A DNA stretch of 64,000 bases from Papio anubis (Eukaryota; Chordata; Mammalia; Primates; Cercopithecidae). The first letter of the stretch is position 1. Each line of letters opens with the position of its first letter. The notes beneath the pieces were generated by a model. The model saw only the letters and a program-made list of their open reading frames with translations, was not told where the DNA came from and ran no database searches. The stretch lies in the NCBI RefSeq assembly GCF_008728515.1, contig NC_044995.1:38465542-38529541 (forward strand). The letters run 5' to 3'. Below, in pieces: positions 40,999 through 51,797 of this stretch. Made by a program: the position numbers and the translations under genes.

Positions 40999-41283
40999 TT
41001 TTTTTTTTTTTTTTTTTGATGGAGTCTCCCTCTGTCACCCAGGTTGGAGTGCAATGGTGTGATCTTGGCTCACTGCAACCTCCACCTCCCCGGTTCAAGT
41101 GCTTCTCCTGTCTCAGCTGGGATTACAGGTACCCAACACCACACTGGCTAATTTTTGTCTTTTTAGTAGAGACGGGGTTTCACCATGTTGGCCAGGCTGG
41201 TCTCAAACTCCTGACCTCAAGTGATCCACCCACTTCGGCTTCCCAAAGTGCTGGGATTACAGGCATGAGCCATTGTGCCCGAC
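40999..41283 (-). mobile_element. AluS SINE
   Basis: Antisense, with a short right-arm deletion near 41112-41120. Flanks 'agttggttcttt' and 'agtttgttcttt'. Confidence 0.94.
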
Positions 41284-41385
41284 CAGTAGTTTGTTCTTTT
41301 TTGTTGCTGTGTAGTATTCCATTGGATGAATACTCTGCAATTTATTCATAGCCATAGGTAATTGTGCTTGTTCTGAACTTTATAT
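41284..41385 (-). mobile_element. L1M, continued
   Basis: Completes the L1M cut by the Alu. Confidence 0.7.
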
Positions 41386-41439
41386 AAATGTTTCATCTTT
41401 ATCCTAAGCAATCATCACCATGTAACACGCTATAAATTT

Positions 41440-41570
41440 TACTTATCTTGTTTGTACCTGTTTTCCCTTTAGAATATCAATGCTCTGAGGGCAGGATTCC
41501 TGTTAATCGTGTTCACTCCCATATTCCCTGCAAGTAGCAATTGATTCGTATCAAATTAAGGAACTTCCAG
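41440..41570 (+). mobile_element. L2 3' fragment
   Basis: 'aatgctctgagggcaggatt' and 'cactcccatattccctgc' are L2-like. Confidence 0.55.
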
Positions 41571-41602
41571 TTATGGAACTTCCAGTAAAATAGGTCAGAT
41601 TG

Positions 41603-41891
41603 GCCAACTGCAGTGGCTCACGCTTATAATCCCAACACTTTGGGAGGCTGAGATGAGAGGATCGCTTGAGGCCAGGGGTTTGAGACCAGCCTTGGCAACA
41701 AAGCAAGATCCCATCTCTTAAAAAAAAAAAAAAAAAAATGGCCGGGCATGGTGGTGCACACCTGTGGTCCCAGCTCCTTGGGAGGCTGAGGCAGGCGAAT
41801 TGCTTGAGCCAAGGAGGTTGAGGCTGCAGTGAGCTATGACTGTGCTACTGCACTCCAACCTGGGTGACAGGGTGAGACTCTGTTCCATCAT
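41603..41891 (+). mobile_element. AluJ SINE
   Basis: Sense Alu; TSD 'aaaataggtcagat' on both sides (ends 41602; restarts about 41898). Confidence 0.95.
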
Positions 41892-42129
41892 CCCCACAAA
41901 ATAGGTCAGATAATGCTTGGAGAAGAAGCTTTCTCTGTTCTATGGGTTACCAGTCTATGGAGTGCAAAGAAAATCTGAGACTGAGAAAAAGGACTCCAGG
42001 AGTAGCAGGTTTTTAAATTAAAGCATTTAATTTATTTCCCTGATAACATCTTTTAAAATTATTTATTAGAAAAAATATATATATATATTTTTTTGTGAAA
42101 GCACAGAAACCAGAGGGGGAAAATCACCC

Positions 42130-42468
42130 ATATTTGGGAGACCACCACATTTTCATACTGTAATTTTAATGACTATAGAAGGGTCTTTTCCTTATAACCT
42201 ACTGTTGGGTATATTTTGACATTATACATAATGCTATAATCAAATCTTTACATACGTTTTCCCTTCATTGAGATTCGTTTCTTTGTATTAGATTTCCAGG
42301 AGTAGTTTTACTGAGTCAAAAATGAGTACTATTTTAATGGTATCTTATACATATGGTTTTTCCAAAGGGTTGTATCAATTTACACATCTAACAGCAATGC
42401 TTGAGTCTATTCATTTCAATGCACACAGACCAGCATTGGGTTTCATTGTTTTAAAAACATTTTCTGGG
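42130..42468 (-). mobile_element. Old L1 fragment, split by Alu
   Basis: 'ccaggagtagttttactgag' and 'gttgtatcaatttacacatc' are reverse ORF2 end; continues 42757-42835 ('gttaatttaatagacaaaaa'). A short (TA)n lies upstream at 42075-42088. Confidence 0.65.
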
Positions 42469-42756
42469 CTAGGCACAGTGGCTGATGCCTGTAATCCCAC
42501 ACTTTGGGAGGCCAAGGTGGGAAAATTGCCTGACCCCAGGAGTTGGAGACCAGCCTGGGTCATGTGGGGAAACTCCATCTCTACTAAAAATACAAAAATT
42601 AGCCAGACGTGGTGGCACGCACCTGTAGCCCCAGCTTCTATGGAGGCTGAGATGGGATGATTGCTTGAGCCTGGGAAGTCAAGGCTGCAGTTAGCCATGA
42701 GTGCACCACTGTACTCCAGCCTGTGCAATAGAGCAAGATCCTGTCTCAAAAAAACA
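42469..42756 (+). mobile_element. Alu SINE
   Basis: Sense Alu inserted in the old L1; 'aaaacatttt' and 'aacatgtttt' at the edges. Confidence 0.93.
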
Positions 42757-42837
42757 TGTTTTGTTGTTAATTTAATAGACAAAAATAGCATCACCTTATT
42801 ATTTTTATTCTGGTTTATTTAATAGGAAGTGAGGTTA

Positions 42838-42965
42838 GTTATTCTATAAATATTCATTAAGCAACTTCTCCATGGCAGAACTTGTGCTGGGTCCGGGGTA
42901 CTAGTGAGTAAAGCAGATATGTGTTCTGTGCCCTTGAACTTACCACCTGGTGGGGAGTGTCTCTC
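42838..42965 (+). mobile_element. L2-age repeat fragment
   Basis: 'ataaatattcattaagcaac' and 'gtgctgggtccggggtacta' match the 'attcaacaaatatt' type of old repeat. Confidence 0.5.
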
Positions 42966-43039
42966 CGAGTCCACAGAGGAAACAGAGTTCACTCTCCAGC
43001 CCCCAGATATTTGAAAGGAAGAGGCATTAAGGAGGAGCT

Positions 43040-43373
43040 TTGCTGGCGTGATGGCTCAAGCCTGTGATCCCAGCACTTTGGGAGGCTGAGGTGGGCAGAT
43101 CACTTGAGCCCAAGAGTTTGAGACCGACCTGGGCAACATAGTGAGACCCCATCTCTACAAAAAATTCAAAAATTAGCCAGGCGTGGTGGCACATGCCTGT
43201 GGTCCCAGCTACTCAGGGGGCTGAGGCAGGAGGATCACCTGAGCCTGGGAGGCTGAGGCTGTAGTGTGCTGTGATCATGTCAATGCACTCCAGCCAGGGC
43301 AACAGAGAGAGACCCTGTCAAAAAAAAAAAATACGAAAAGAAAAAAAGAAACAAACAAACAAAGAAAAGAAAA
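43040..43373 (+). mobile_element. Alu SINE with mixed tail
   Basis: Sense, complete; tail with (CAAA)n and (GAAAA) units to 43373. Confidence 0.94.
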
Positions 43374-43744
43374 GGAAGGGCTTCCTTACAGAAGTGTGGA
43401 CAGAGTTAACTCACGTGGGACATTGGCCACCCAGAGGCTAGCAATAGCAGGAAGCCCCTACCATCCTTGGACTGATGAAATTGCAATGTTGGAGCCAGTG
43501 GGAGCTGGAATGATGAGGGAGGAGCTGCTGGCAGGAGCTGTCATTGTGGAAGGGATCAGCCACTGCCAGGGATGTGGCACCAAAGCAGGGAGTGAATAGG
43601 GGAAGAAGTGCCCTTCCTGGGCCCGCTGCATTTGAAATTATAAAAGTCGTGCTACCTTACTCACTCGTGAATTCATTCGACAGTTCTTGAGGGCTTATGA
43701 AGCTAAATAAAATTGGTTTCTGCCCTCATGAAGTCTTCCTTTTT
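43374..43744. other. Unclassified, partly old repeat
   Basis: 43405-43600 is GC-richer with no ORF of note. 43685-43744 ('tgccctcatgaagtctt') is L2-age text interrupted by the next Alu. Confidence 0.4.
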
Positions 43745-44056
43745 AACATTACTTTTATTATTTATTTATCACTTGAGACAGGGTCTCGTGTTGTTGCCCA
43801 GGATAAAATGCCGTGACATGATCATAGCTCACTGCAGCTTCAACCTCCTGGGCTCAACTGATCCTCCCATCTCAGCCTCCTGAGAAGCTGGGACTACAGG
43901 TGTGCACCACCACAGCCAGCTCATTTTTGTATTTTTAGTAGAGGCAGGGTCTCACTGTGTTGTCCAGGCTGGTCTCGAATTCCTGGGCTCAAATGTTCCT
44001 TCTGCCTTGGCCTCCCAAAGTGCTGGGATTCCAGGTGTGAGCCACTGCACCCATCC
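43745..44056 (-). mobile_element. AluJ SINE
   Basis: Antisense; TSD 'ctcatgaagtctt' and 'ctcaagaagtctt'. Confidence 0.94.
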
Positions 44057-44099
44057 TCAAGAAGTCTTATGTGGAGAAACAGGCTGGTAAAAAGACTTT

Positions 44100-44440
44100 T
44101 TCAGAACATACATGTGTATCAGTCAAAATTTTTATTTGGTGGTATATAAAACAAAAATACTGCAGTGGCCCAAGGATGTTCAGCCAGGACCAAGGTTGGC
44201 TTGGTCTGTTCCTCATGGTCAGTCTCAGGATGGCTGCTGCTGCCCCAGCCATCACATCAGTGCTTCAGACACAAAGAAGGAAGAAGATCAAAGGACAAAG
44301 GTCAGTTGAGATCAGCATCCTTATGTTTGATTGGTCAGAATTGTTCACGTGGCTGCCTATCTCTGCAAAGGTGCCTGGGAAATGTAGTTCTGTTTTATTG
44401 CTGGGTCCTGAAAGCTAGGGAAGTTATGAGGGGATAATGG
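44100..44440 (+). mobile_element. Ancient LTR-like repeat
   Basis: 'tcagtcaaaatttttatttg', 'gattggtcagaattgttcac' and 'gcctgggaaatgtagttctg'. The last phrase recurs at 24080. Confidence 0.45.
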
Positions 44441-44464
44441 ATGGCTGGGTAACCAGTGGTCTCT

Positions 44465-44545
44465 GAAACACTCTATCTCAGGCATCTAGTACAGTGCCTG
44501 CAACATAGTAGCAGCTTAATAATTGTTTGTGGCATGAGTAAATAA
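44465..44545 (+). mobile_element. L2/MIR 3' end
   Basis: 'ctagtacagtgcctgcaac' and 'tagtagcagcttaataattg'. Confidence 0.6.
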
Positions 44546-45169
44546 ACAATAGACTACAGCAGAGCAGTTTGTATGATCAAGGTGGCCGCAAACAACAATG
44601 GAAGCAGAGACACAGACTCTAATCCATCTGGCATTGGTGAGGGGTAGGCAGCAAAGAGAGAAAGAAGAGTGGAACTGCCCGTAGTGGGAGCTAGTTAGGT
44701 GTAATCGTCTCCTTCTAGCTTGAGAAGTCCTCATCTAGTCTTGCCAAACATCCTATCCCCCACGATTATTTTGTTTTCTCACTTCACGTCTTTCTTTAGC
44801 TCCGTTATGTTTATCTTTGTGTTCAGACAATCCTGGGTCTTACGGAAGGGTAGATGAAGGCATAGTAATGTTAGATTAAACAGATTCTTACATGAGGAAG
44901 GGACTTTGCCATTCTCCGTCTCCTCCCTGATGGCATTTTATTGGCTTTGATAGCTGTAGAAGCTTATTTGGGGATTTTTTTCTGGCAAAGTTCCCAGAGA
45001 GCAGGGTTTATCTAAACTGGCTAATATGCAGCATTTGCAAATAATTATTAATAGATGTTTGCATTTTCATTCTTTATGAATACTGCTGTGGGGTGATTCT
45101 ATAATTCAAGGGAGAAGTGGTGAGTGAATTGTTATCTTCCCCCAACACTACCCTCTCCCTCCCACCTCC
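44546..45169. other. Single-copy-like stretch
   Basis: About 620 bp, the longest clearly repeat-poor part of this third. AT-rich block 44900-45110 has no ORF; it could be conserved non-coding DNA but nothing here proves that. Confidence 0.4.
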
Positions 45170-45772
45170 CCGCCCCAGTTTTCTTCCCCTCAGCTGATGG
45201 CAGAGCTGTGTCCTCAGGCTGCTCATGTCAAAATCCCTGAGGCATTCTTGACTTCTCTTCTCCAGGCATCCTCCACTTCCCAATCCATAAGCAACACCTG
45301 TCTGCTTTACCATCTCAATATATCCAGAATTAATTCACCGTGGTATCCACCTGGTCACGCCCCCCCCCCCCCCCCCCCCACCTAACCCAGTGTGGTTTCC
45401 TCTTCCTCCCCTCCTGCTTCTGCTTTCTTTCCCATCTGCTCTCTTCACCAGAGGGCACCTGTGAACACGTGAGCCAGGCTAACGCCCCTCCTCTGCTCAG
45501 AATCCTCCACAGCTCCTACCTCACTCACCATAGGAGCCAAAGTCCCACATGTGGTCCACAAGACCCTGCATGATCTGCCCCCATCTACTTTTCCGTACAC
45601 ACTAAGCACGTTCCTGCCCCAGGGCCTTTGCATAGGCTGTTCCCTCATCCTAGAATGCTCTTCCCACGGATTTCTGATGGTATCCTTCCTTGCTGCCTTC
45701 AAATGTCTGCTTGATTTTTATCTTACCAAGGAGGCTTCCCTGATCATCCTCTCTGGATCCCACTGAAGCAGC
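45170..45772 (+). mobile_element. L2 LINE, 5' portion
   Basis: 'agtcccacatgtggtccac', 'ccctgcatgatctgccccc', 'gggcctttgcataggctgtt' and 'ctagaatgctcttcccacgg' are L2. The remainder is 46335-46585. A C20 run sits at 45360-45379. Confidence 0.88.
45360..45379. repeat. Poly-C run (20 C)
   Basis: Uninterrupted C from 45360 to 45379, inside the L2. Likely hypervariable and hard to sequence. Confidence 0.95.
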
Positions 45773-45773
45773 A

Positions 45774-46330
45774 TTGTTGTCTGGAGTAAATACACGAAGT
45801 CTGTCCTCGCATACCAAGGGAATCAAGGACACAGACACAAGAAGTGGGTTTAGCAGCAGAGGTGTAATAGGCAAAAGAAAGAGAAAGGAGAATAGCTCTT
45901 TCTCTTGTGTGAAAGGGGCTTCCGAATGGGACTTCCCACCCATGGCAGAGTGCACCAGATTTTATAGACAGGCTTGAGGGGGCGGTGTCTGATTTGCATA
46001 GGGCCCAAAGATTGGTTGGACCAGGTGTGACGTTGACATAGCATGTGGGGAAGCTGGCTGCCTTGCCCTAATCTTATGCAAATAGGGTCTTTGCCTCGCT
46101 GGTGCCATGTTACCTGCTCCTTACCGTACACGTGGCTGACAAAGAGAAGGGAAGATGAGGCCGCCATTTTGAACATGCCTAGTCCCAGGTAGCCTTTTCC
46201 TATTGGCGCAGCTGCCGGCATTCACCTGGCAAGTTTCCAGTTTGCTTGACTATGTCTGCAGCTGGATTTTACAGGCTGCTCTTTGTTAGAAAAGAAATGA
46301 TTTGGGGGCTGCTTTTCATGAAAAGGAAAA
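45774..46330 (-). mobile_element. ERV1-type solo LTR
   Basis: On the reverse strand it reads as a promoter: CCAAT motifs (reverse of 'gattggttgg' near 46010), a TATA box (reverse of 'gattttatagac' at 45957-45968), then U5-like text with 'gtgtctgtgtccttgattcc'. The plus strand also shows 'gatttgcat' octamer-like text at 45991. It splits an L2. No viral genes present. Confidence 0.65.
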
Positions 46331-46334
46331 CCTT

Positions 46335-46585
46335 ATTGAGGACTCGCATATCCTCACTATCTGCCTAAATAATTTATTCTTAGCTCCTATATCACCACCC
46401 TACGTTTCTATAATACATCATGTCTACCACATTGAACAATTATTTGTTGTCTATTTTTCTGAATTTGACTGTCAGCTCCATGAGGGCAGCTATTGGAAGT
46501 CATCTCATTCTGGGCTGTATCCCCAGGTGCCTAGAATAGCGCCTGGCCTACAGTGGTGTTCAACAAATATATGTAATCTGTGAGG
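46335..46585 (+). mobile_element. L2 LINE, 3' portion
   Basis: 'cagctccat' with 'gagggcagctattgg', 'ggctgtatccccaggtgcc' and 'gttcaacaaatatatgtaat' finish the L2 begun at 45170. Confidence 0.85.
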
Positions 46586-46619
46586 AGTAGAAATATCTCC
46601 CCAAATGTTTCTGATGGCA

Positions 46620-46960
46620 GGGTACATTTGTACAGCCAGTTTGGAAAGACACTGAGAAATATGTATCAAGAGTCATACAAATGTTGCAATTTCGCATCTA
46701 ATCCGGTAATTCCACATGTGGGATAAAATCCTCATAGCTAAACGCCCAAAGACATATCATGACTCATTTCCTTATTGCTTTTAAAAGCATCTCATCAGAA
46801 ACATGATTAAAAGTTCATAAAAAAGGAATAAGTAAATAAATTAAATGAATGTAGCCATCAAAGATAATGGTGGTTATAATATGATTGTAAGTAAGAAAGT
46901 GCTAGAGGAAACCTATTCATTTCAGAGTACTAAGTACTGGAAAAAGCTGCTTAAACGGAA
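46620..46960 (+). mobile_element. Old L1 (L1ME-like) fragment
   Basis: 'acagccagtttggaaagac', 'atctaatccggtaattccac' and 'aagtaaataaattaaatg' follow the ORF2 end of an old L1, many substitutions. Confidence 0.6.
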
Positions 46961-47160
46961 TCCACTGAATACAGGAATCCGAATTTCACAGGGAGCAGAA
47001 GTTTGGGGGTGATGAGAGAGATGCAATTGGGACTTTGTCCTGTAAAATGAAGCCACACTTTCTAAGCCTCAGTTAATTTTTTAATTGTGTTCAACAAAGT
47101 TTAAATAGTAATTCCAAACATGATCAGCTTCTTAGAATTAACAAAGAACAAAAGTTGATA

Positions 47161-47501
47161 CAGTCAGCCCTACACACTGAATCCACAGGTTCAACTAACC
47201 GTGGGTTCAACAAGTTGCAGATGTAAAATGTAATTAGGCCTGCAATGGTTGTGTCTGTACTGAACATGTACAGACTTTTTTCTTGTCATTATTCCCTAAG
47301 CAATATAATAACTGTTTACATAACATTCACATGATCTGGGGTATTATAATTAATCTAGAGATGACTTAAAGCATACTGGGCTAGGCGCAGTGGCTCATGC
47401 CTTTAACCTTAGCGCTTTGGGAGGCTGAGACAGGAGGATTGCTTGAGGCCAGGAGTTTAAGACCTGCCTGGGCAATATAGCAAGATTGTCTCTACAAAAT
47501 A

Positions 47502-47542
<41 letters not shown>

Positions 47543-47869
47543 TTTTTTTTTTTTTAATTAGCTGAGCGTGGTGGTGTACACTTTTAGTCCCAGCTACTGG
47601 GGAGGCTGAGGTGGGAGGATCACTTGAGCCTGGGAGGTCGAGGCTGCAGAGAGCCGAGATGGCGCCACTGCACTCCAGCCTGGGCGACAGAGTGAACCCC
47701 TGTCTCAAAAAATAAATGAACAATTAATTAATTAAAGTGTGCTGGAGGACGTGCACAGACTATTTGCAATCACAGCACCATCTTATATCGGGGACTTGGG
47801 CATCTGTAGATTTTGGTATCCATCCGGGATTCCTCGAACCAACCCCTTATGGATACCTAGGGATGACTG
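47161..47869 (+). mobile_element. MER2-like Tigger transposon with TA TSD
   Basis: Termini 'cagtcagccctacac' and (reverse) 'cagtcatccctagg', flanked by TA on both sides (47159-47160, 47870-47871). Inside: 'ccacaggttcaactaaccg' and 'gggacttgggcatctgtag'. Split by an AluJ. Confidence 0.88.
47374..47735 (+). mobile_element. AluJ with (TG)n(TA)n linker
   Basis: Sense Alu within the Tigger. Mid linker expanded to (TG)n, (TA)n and a T run at 47502-47557. Confidence 0.93.
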
Positions 47870-47954
47870 TATTCAAGTGTGCCTTATTTCCCAACAAAAT
47901 TGTATGGTAGAACAACAGAACACCTTTCATTTCATCTTTGACTTCAGTGGTGTA

Positions 47955-48575
47955 ATTTTTTCCCCCAACTTTTAAGTTCCAGGGTACATGTGCAGTTTTG
48001 TTACACAGGTAAACATGTGCCACGGTGGTTTGCTGCACAGATCATACCATCATCTAGATATTAAGCCCAGCATCCATTAGCTCTTCTTCCTGATGCTCTC
48101 CCTTCCACTCCCTACCTTCAAAAAGGCCCCATCGTGTGTTGTTCCCCTCTATGTGTCCATGTGTTCTCATCATTCAGCTCCCGCTTATAAGTGAGAACAT
48201 GCAGTATTTGGTTTTCTGTTCCTGCGTTAGTTTGCTGAGGATAATGGCTTCCAGCTCCATCCACGTCCCTGCAAAGGACATGATCTCGTTCCTTTTTATG
48301 GTTGCATAGTATTCCATGGTGTATATGTACCACATTTTCTTTATCCAGTCTATCATTGATGGGCATTTGGGTTGGTTCTCTGTCTTTGCTATTGTGAATA
48401 GTACTGCAATAAACATACACATGCATGTGTCTTTATAACAGAACAATTTATATTCCTTTGGGCATGTACCTGGTAGTGGGAGAAAAAGGAATGCTTTTAC
48501 ACTTTTGGTGGGAATGTAAATTAGTTCAACTATTGTGGAAGACAGTGTGGCAATTCCTCAAAAACCTAGAGACAG
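47955..48575 (-). mobile_element. L1 with 5' inversion
   Basis: 47955-48480 is reverse L1 3' UTR and ORF2 end (frame 48174-48446 has 'IKKMWYIYTMEYYATIKRNE'). At 48481 the strand flips: 'cttttggtgggaatgtaaat' and 'ttgtggaagacagtgtggc' are forward ORF2. Possible decayed TSD 'atctttgacttc' and 'atcttggacttt'. Confidence 0.9.
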
Positions 48576-48667
48576 TTATGTAATCTTGGACTTTGGTGGG
48601 AATCATTTTGTGGGCCGAAACAAGGTGCCTCAGAGGGCCTTTTAAACCATTTGATCATCCATTCGTT

Positions 48668-48977
48668 CCATTTATTTATTTATTTATTTATTTAAGATGG
48701 AGTCTCGCTCTCCTGCCCAGGCTGGAGTGCAGTGGCGCAATCTCGGCTCACTGCAACCTCTGTCTCCCAGGTTTCAGCAATTCTCCTGCCTCAGCCTCCC
48801 GAGTAGCTGGGATTACAGGCACCTGCCACCATGACTGGCTACTTTTCTTGTATTTTTAGTAGAGACAGGGTTTCACCATGTTGGCCAGGCTGGTCTTGAA
48901 CTCCTGACCTCAGGTGATCTGCCCGCCTCAGCCTCCCAAAGTGCTAGGATTACAGGTGTGAGCCACTGCTCCCAGCC
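48668..48977 (-). mobile_element. AluS SINE
   Basis: (ATTT)n tail, complete antisense body; flanks share 'ccattc'. Confidence 0.95.
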
Positions 48978-48985
48978 CATTCATT

Positions 48986-49260
48986 TTATTTCAAAGCATT
49001 CATCACTATCATCCACTTGTCATTTCCTTCTCGATTGTTAACCAGCCTCACTGCAAGTTCCTCACTTAACAGTGGCATTCTCTGCATTGCAAGTAGCTCT
49101 CCAACATCACTTTCATTGACTTCATGAAATCCTGCTGCCCCTTGCAAAGATTTTCAATGTTCACTCTGCAGTTATTTCACATAGTTTTGAATTGTGTCAT
49201 TGAATTTCAAACAACCATCAACAATCAGAGATAAACACTGACAAACACACTGATCTGATG
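48986..49260 (-). pseudogene. Degraded transposase-like C-terminus (pogo/Tigger?)
   Basis: The minus strand has a 55-codon open frame (about 49150 to the stop at 48986-48988) reading '...GFHEVNESDVGELL...' then '...LLSEELAVRLVNN...'. The acidic 'DVxELL' followed by 'LSEEL' resembles the C-terminal region of pogo/Tigger transposases (compare 'DVEELL...LTNEDL'). Upstream, other frames give 'TIQN' and 'ITAE' with stops between, as expected after frameshifts. A cellular pseudogene is the alternative. Confidence 0.4.
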
Positions 49261-49567
49261 GCTTCCAAAGCAATGTCTGTGTTACTCCGAAATGGATGGT
49301 GGAGGGGGATAATTGTGAAGTTGTCAGTTCATTAGTGACAATTTTTATGTTAGGATGACTTTTGCTTCCCTAAACACCTAACGGTGTAAATACTTGGATA
49401 ATGAGCCATATAGTGAATACTCAGATGATGAAAAACTATTGTGTATAAAATCTTTAAACTATAATTACATTTGTGTGAGAAATAAAAACCTTAGCGGGGA
49501 GAACCAGACAGAAATATGATAAAATACCCAGTGTTTGTATTGGAGAAGTCATGGGAGAGTGTCTTTA
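49261..49567. other. Unclassified AT-rich stretch
   Basis: No repeat or gene recognised; may belong to the same fossil as 48986-49260. Confidence 0.4.
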
Positions 49568-49569
49568 AA

Positions 49570-49862
49570 ATGTGTTTTTTTCTTCTTTTGAGACAGTCTC
49601 ACTCTGTCGTCCCGGCTGGAGTGGTGCGATCTCGGCTCACTGCAACCTCCGCCTCCCGAGTTCAAGTGATTCTCATGTCTCAGTCTCCCAAGCAGCTGGG
49701 ATTACGGGTGTGCGCCACCATGCCGGCTAATTTTTGTGTTTTTAGTAGAGATGGGGTTTCACTATGTTGGCCAGGCTGGTCTCGAACTCCTGACTCAGGT
49801 GATCTGCCTGCCTCAGCCTCCCAAAGTGCTGGGATTATGAGCGTGAGCCACCGTGCCCAGCC
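49570..49862 (-). mobile_element. AluS SINE
   Basis: Antisense; small deletions near 49622 and 49729. Flanks 'taaaatgtgtttt' and 'taaaatgtttt'. Confidence 0.94.
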
Positions 49863-49934
49863 TAAAATGTTTTAAAATAAAAATTACTTTACTTTTGCAA
49901 AAATTTTTAAAACAAGTGAAAGAAATTTGGTTTA

Positions 49935-50093
49935 TGGCTGGATGCAGTGGCTCACACCTTAGTCCCAGTGCTTTGGGACACTAAGGCTTGAACCCAGGAA
50001 TTCAAGGCTGCAGTGAGCTATGATCGTACCACTGCACTCTAGCCTGGGTGACAAAGTGAGACCCTGTCTCTTAAAAAAATAAAAAGAAAGAAA
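49935..50093 (+). mobile_element. Internally deleted Alu
   Basis: Left-arm start 'gatgcagtggctcacacc' joins right-arm text 'ggcttgaacccaggaattc' after about 140 bp missing. Confidence 0.88.
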
Positions 50094-50121
50094 GAAATTT
50101 AAAGAAAACTTTCAGACTCAC

Positions 50122-50421
50122 TTTGTTTGTTTGTTTGTTTGTTTGAGACGGAGTCTTGCTCTGTCACCCAGGCTGAAGTACAGTGGTACAATCATGACTC
50201 ACTGCAGCCTCAACCTCCTGGCCTCAAGCAGTCCTCCCACCTCAGTCTCCAAAGTAGCTGAGGCCACAGGCATGTGCCACCATGCCTGGCTTTTTTTTTT
50301 TTTTTCAGGTGGGGCCTTGCTATGTTGCCCAGTCTGGTTTTGAACTCCTGGACACAAGCAGTCCTCCTGCCTTGGCCTCCCAGATCTCTGAGTTTACCAG
50401 TGACAGCCACCACACTGGCCA
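50122..50421 (-). mobile_element. AluJ SINE
   Basis: (GTTT)n tail, antisense body, poly-T linker at 50291-50305; degraded head. Confidence 0.92.
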
Positions 50422-50654
50422 CCATTGTTATATTCAGTGGGAGCTAATGTACTAAAATGTCCAAAGGACACGATTGCTTTTCACATGCTTTTGATATACC
50501 AGGAGCCCTCTCAGACTGTAGGAGGAGGGGAGTCACTTTGGTGATAACGAATGACTGTAAGTCGGAGGCAGTGAAAATTACCAACACTGCCGCCCAGGCT
50601 CTGAGCCTATCTAACATGTCTTTAACCCACGCAATCACCAATCATACGAACACT
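50422..50654. other. Unclassified stretch
   Basis: A plus frame (50457-50675) and the opposite minus frame are short and domainless. Confidence 0.4.
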
Positions 50655-50785
50655 GCAATTTCCCTGTTTTACTAAGGAGCACGCTGAGGCCACAGAGGTT
50701 GAACAGCTTGCCTAAGGTCATACAATTCCAACATATGCCGTGCCGCCTTGTGACACATCTTTGAGTCCAGTTAAATCTCTTTCCC
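50655..50785 (-). mobile_element. MIR SINE
   Basis: 'aggttgaacagcttgcctaa', 'ggtcatacaattccaac' and 'ctttgagtccag' follow reverse MIR. Confidence 0.75.
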
Positions 50786-50843
50786 CTGATTCTGGTCCCC
50801 CAAGGTGACTTGGTTTTTTGTTGATTTGGGAACAAATCACACT

Positions 50844-51144
50844 TTTTTTTTTTTTTTTTTTTGAGGAAGAAGCTTTCTCTTTCACCCAGGCTGGAGTGCA
50901 GTGGCCGGATCTCAGCTCATTGCAAGCTCCTCCTCTCGGGTTCACGCCATTCTCCTGCCTCAGCCTCCTGAGTAGCTGGGACTACAGGCACCTGCCACTT
51001 CACCCGGCTAGTTTTTTGTATTTTTTAGTAGAGACGGGGTTTCACCGTGTTAGCCAGGATGGTCTCGATCTCCTGACCTTGTGATCCGCCCGTCTCGGCC
51101 TCCCAAAGTGCTAGGATTACAGGCTTGAGCCACTGCGCCCGGCC
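50844..51144 (-). mobile_element. AluY, Old World monkey lineage
   Basis: 'gtggccggatctcagctc', 'cacccggctagttttttg' and 'caggcttgagcc'. TSD 'aaatcacact' at 50834-50843 and 51145-51154. Confidence 0.95.
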
Positions 51145-51154
51145 AAATCACACT

Positions 51155-51303
51155 TTTATTCGTAGAGTAACTTAGACAGAATTTATTTTTACGCAGTATT
51201 GTTTTGCTCTCAATAACTGCGTTTATTTTCATGTATTGGAGGATTATACCACACTCTTCAGTAGAATTTTAAAGTTCTTTTCACAAGAGTTCTTCCCATT
51301 TCA
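51155..51303. other. Short AT-rich stretch before duplication
   Basis: No repeat recognised; runs into the duplicated unit at 51304. Confidence 0.4.
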
Positions 51304-51399
51304 TAAGTTTATTTTCAATACAGTACTTTATCCTGGTTTGCTTTTGTAAATGAGATTTTCCCCCCATTTTATTCACTAAGCGGTCATTATATATAGTTA

Positions 51400-51707
51400 G
51401 CATTATTATTATTTTATTATTTTTGAGATGGAGTCTCGCTCTGTGGCCCAGGCTGGAGTGCAGTGGCACAATCTCGGCTCACTGCAACCTCCGCCTCCCG
51501 GGTTCAAGAGATTCTCCAGCCTCTGCCTCCAGAGCAGCTGGAACTACAGGCACGCACCACCACTACTGGCTGATTTTTTGTATTTTTAGTAGAGACAGGG
51601 TTTCACCATGTTGACCAGGCTGGTCCTGAACTCCTGACCTCAGGTGATCTACCTGCCTCGGCCTCCCAAATTGCTGGGATTACAGGTGTGAGCCACTGAG
51701 CATGGCC
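51400..51707 (-). mobile_element. AluS in duplication unit 1
   Basis: Antisense Alu at the 3' end of unit 1, ending 'ccactgagcatggcc'. Confidence 0.93.
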
Positions 51708-51797
51708 AAGTTTATTTTCAATACCATACTTTATCTTGTTTTGCTTTTTTAAATGAGACTTTTTCCCCCGTTTTATTCAGGAAGTAGTCATTCATGC

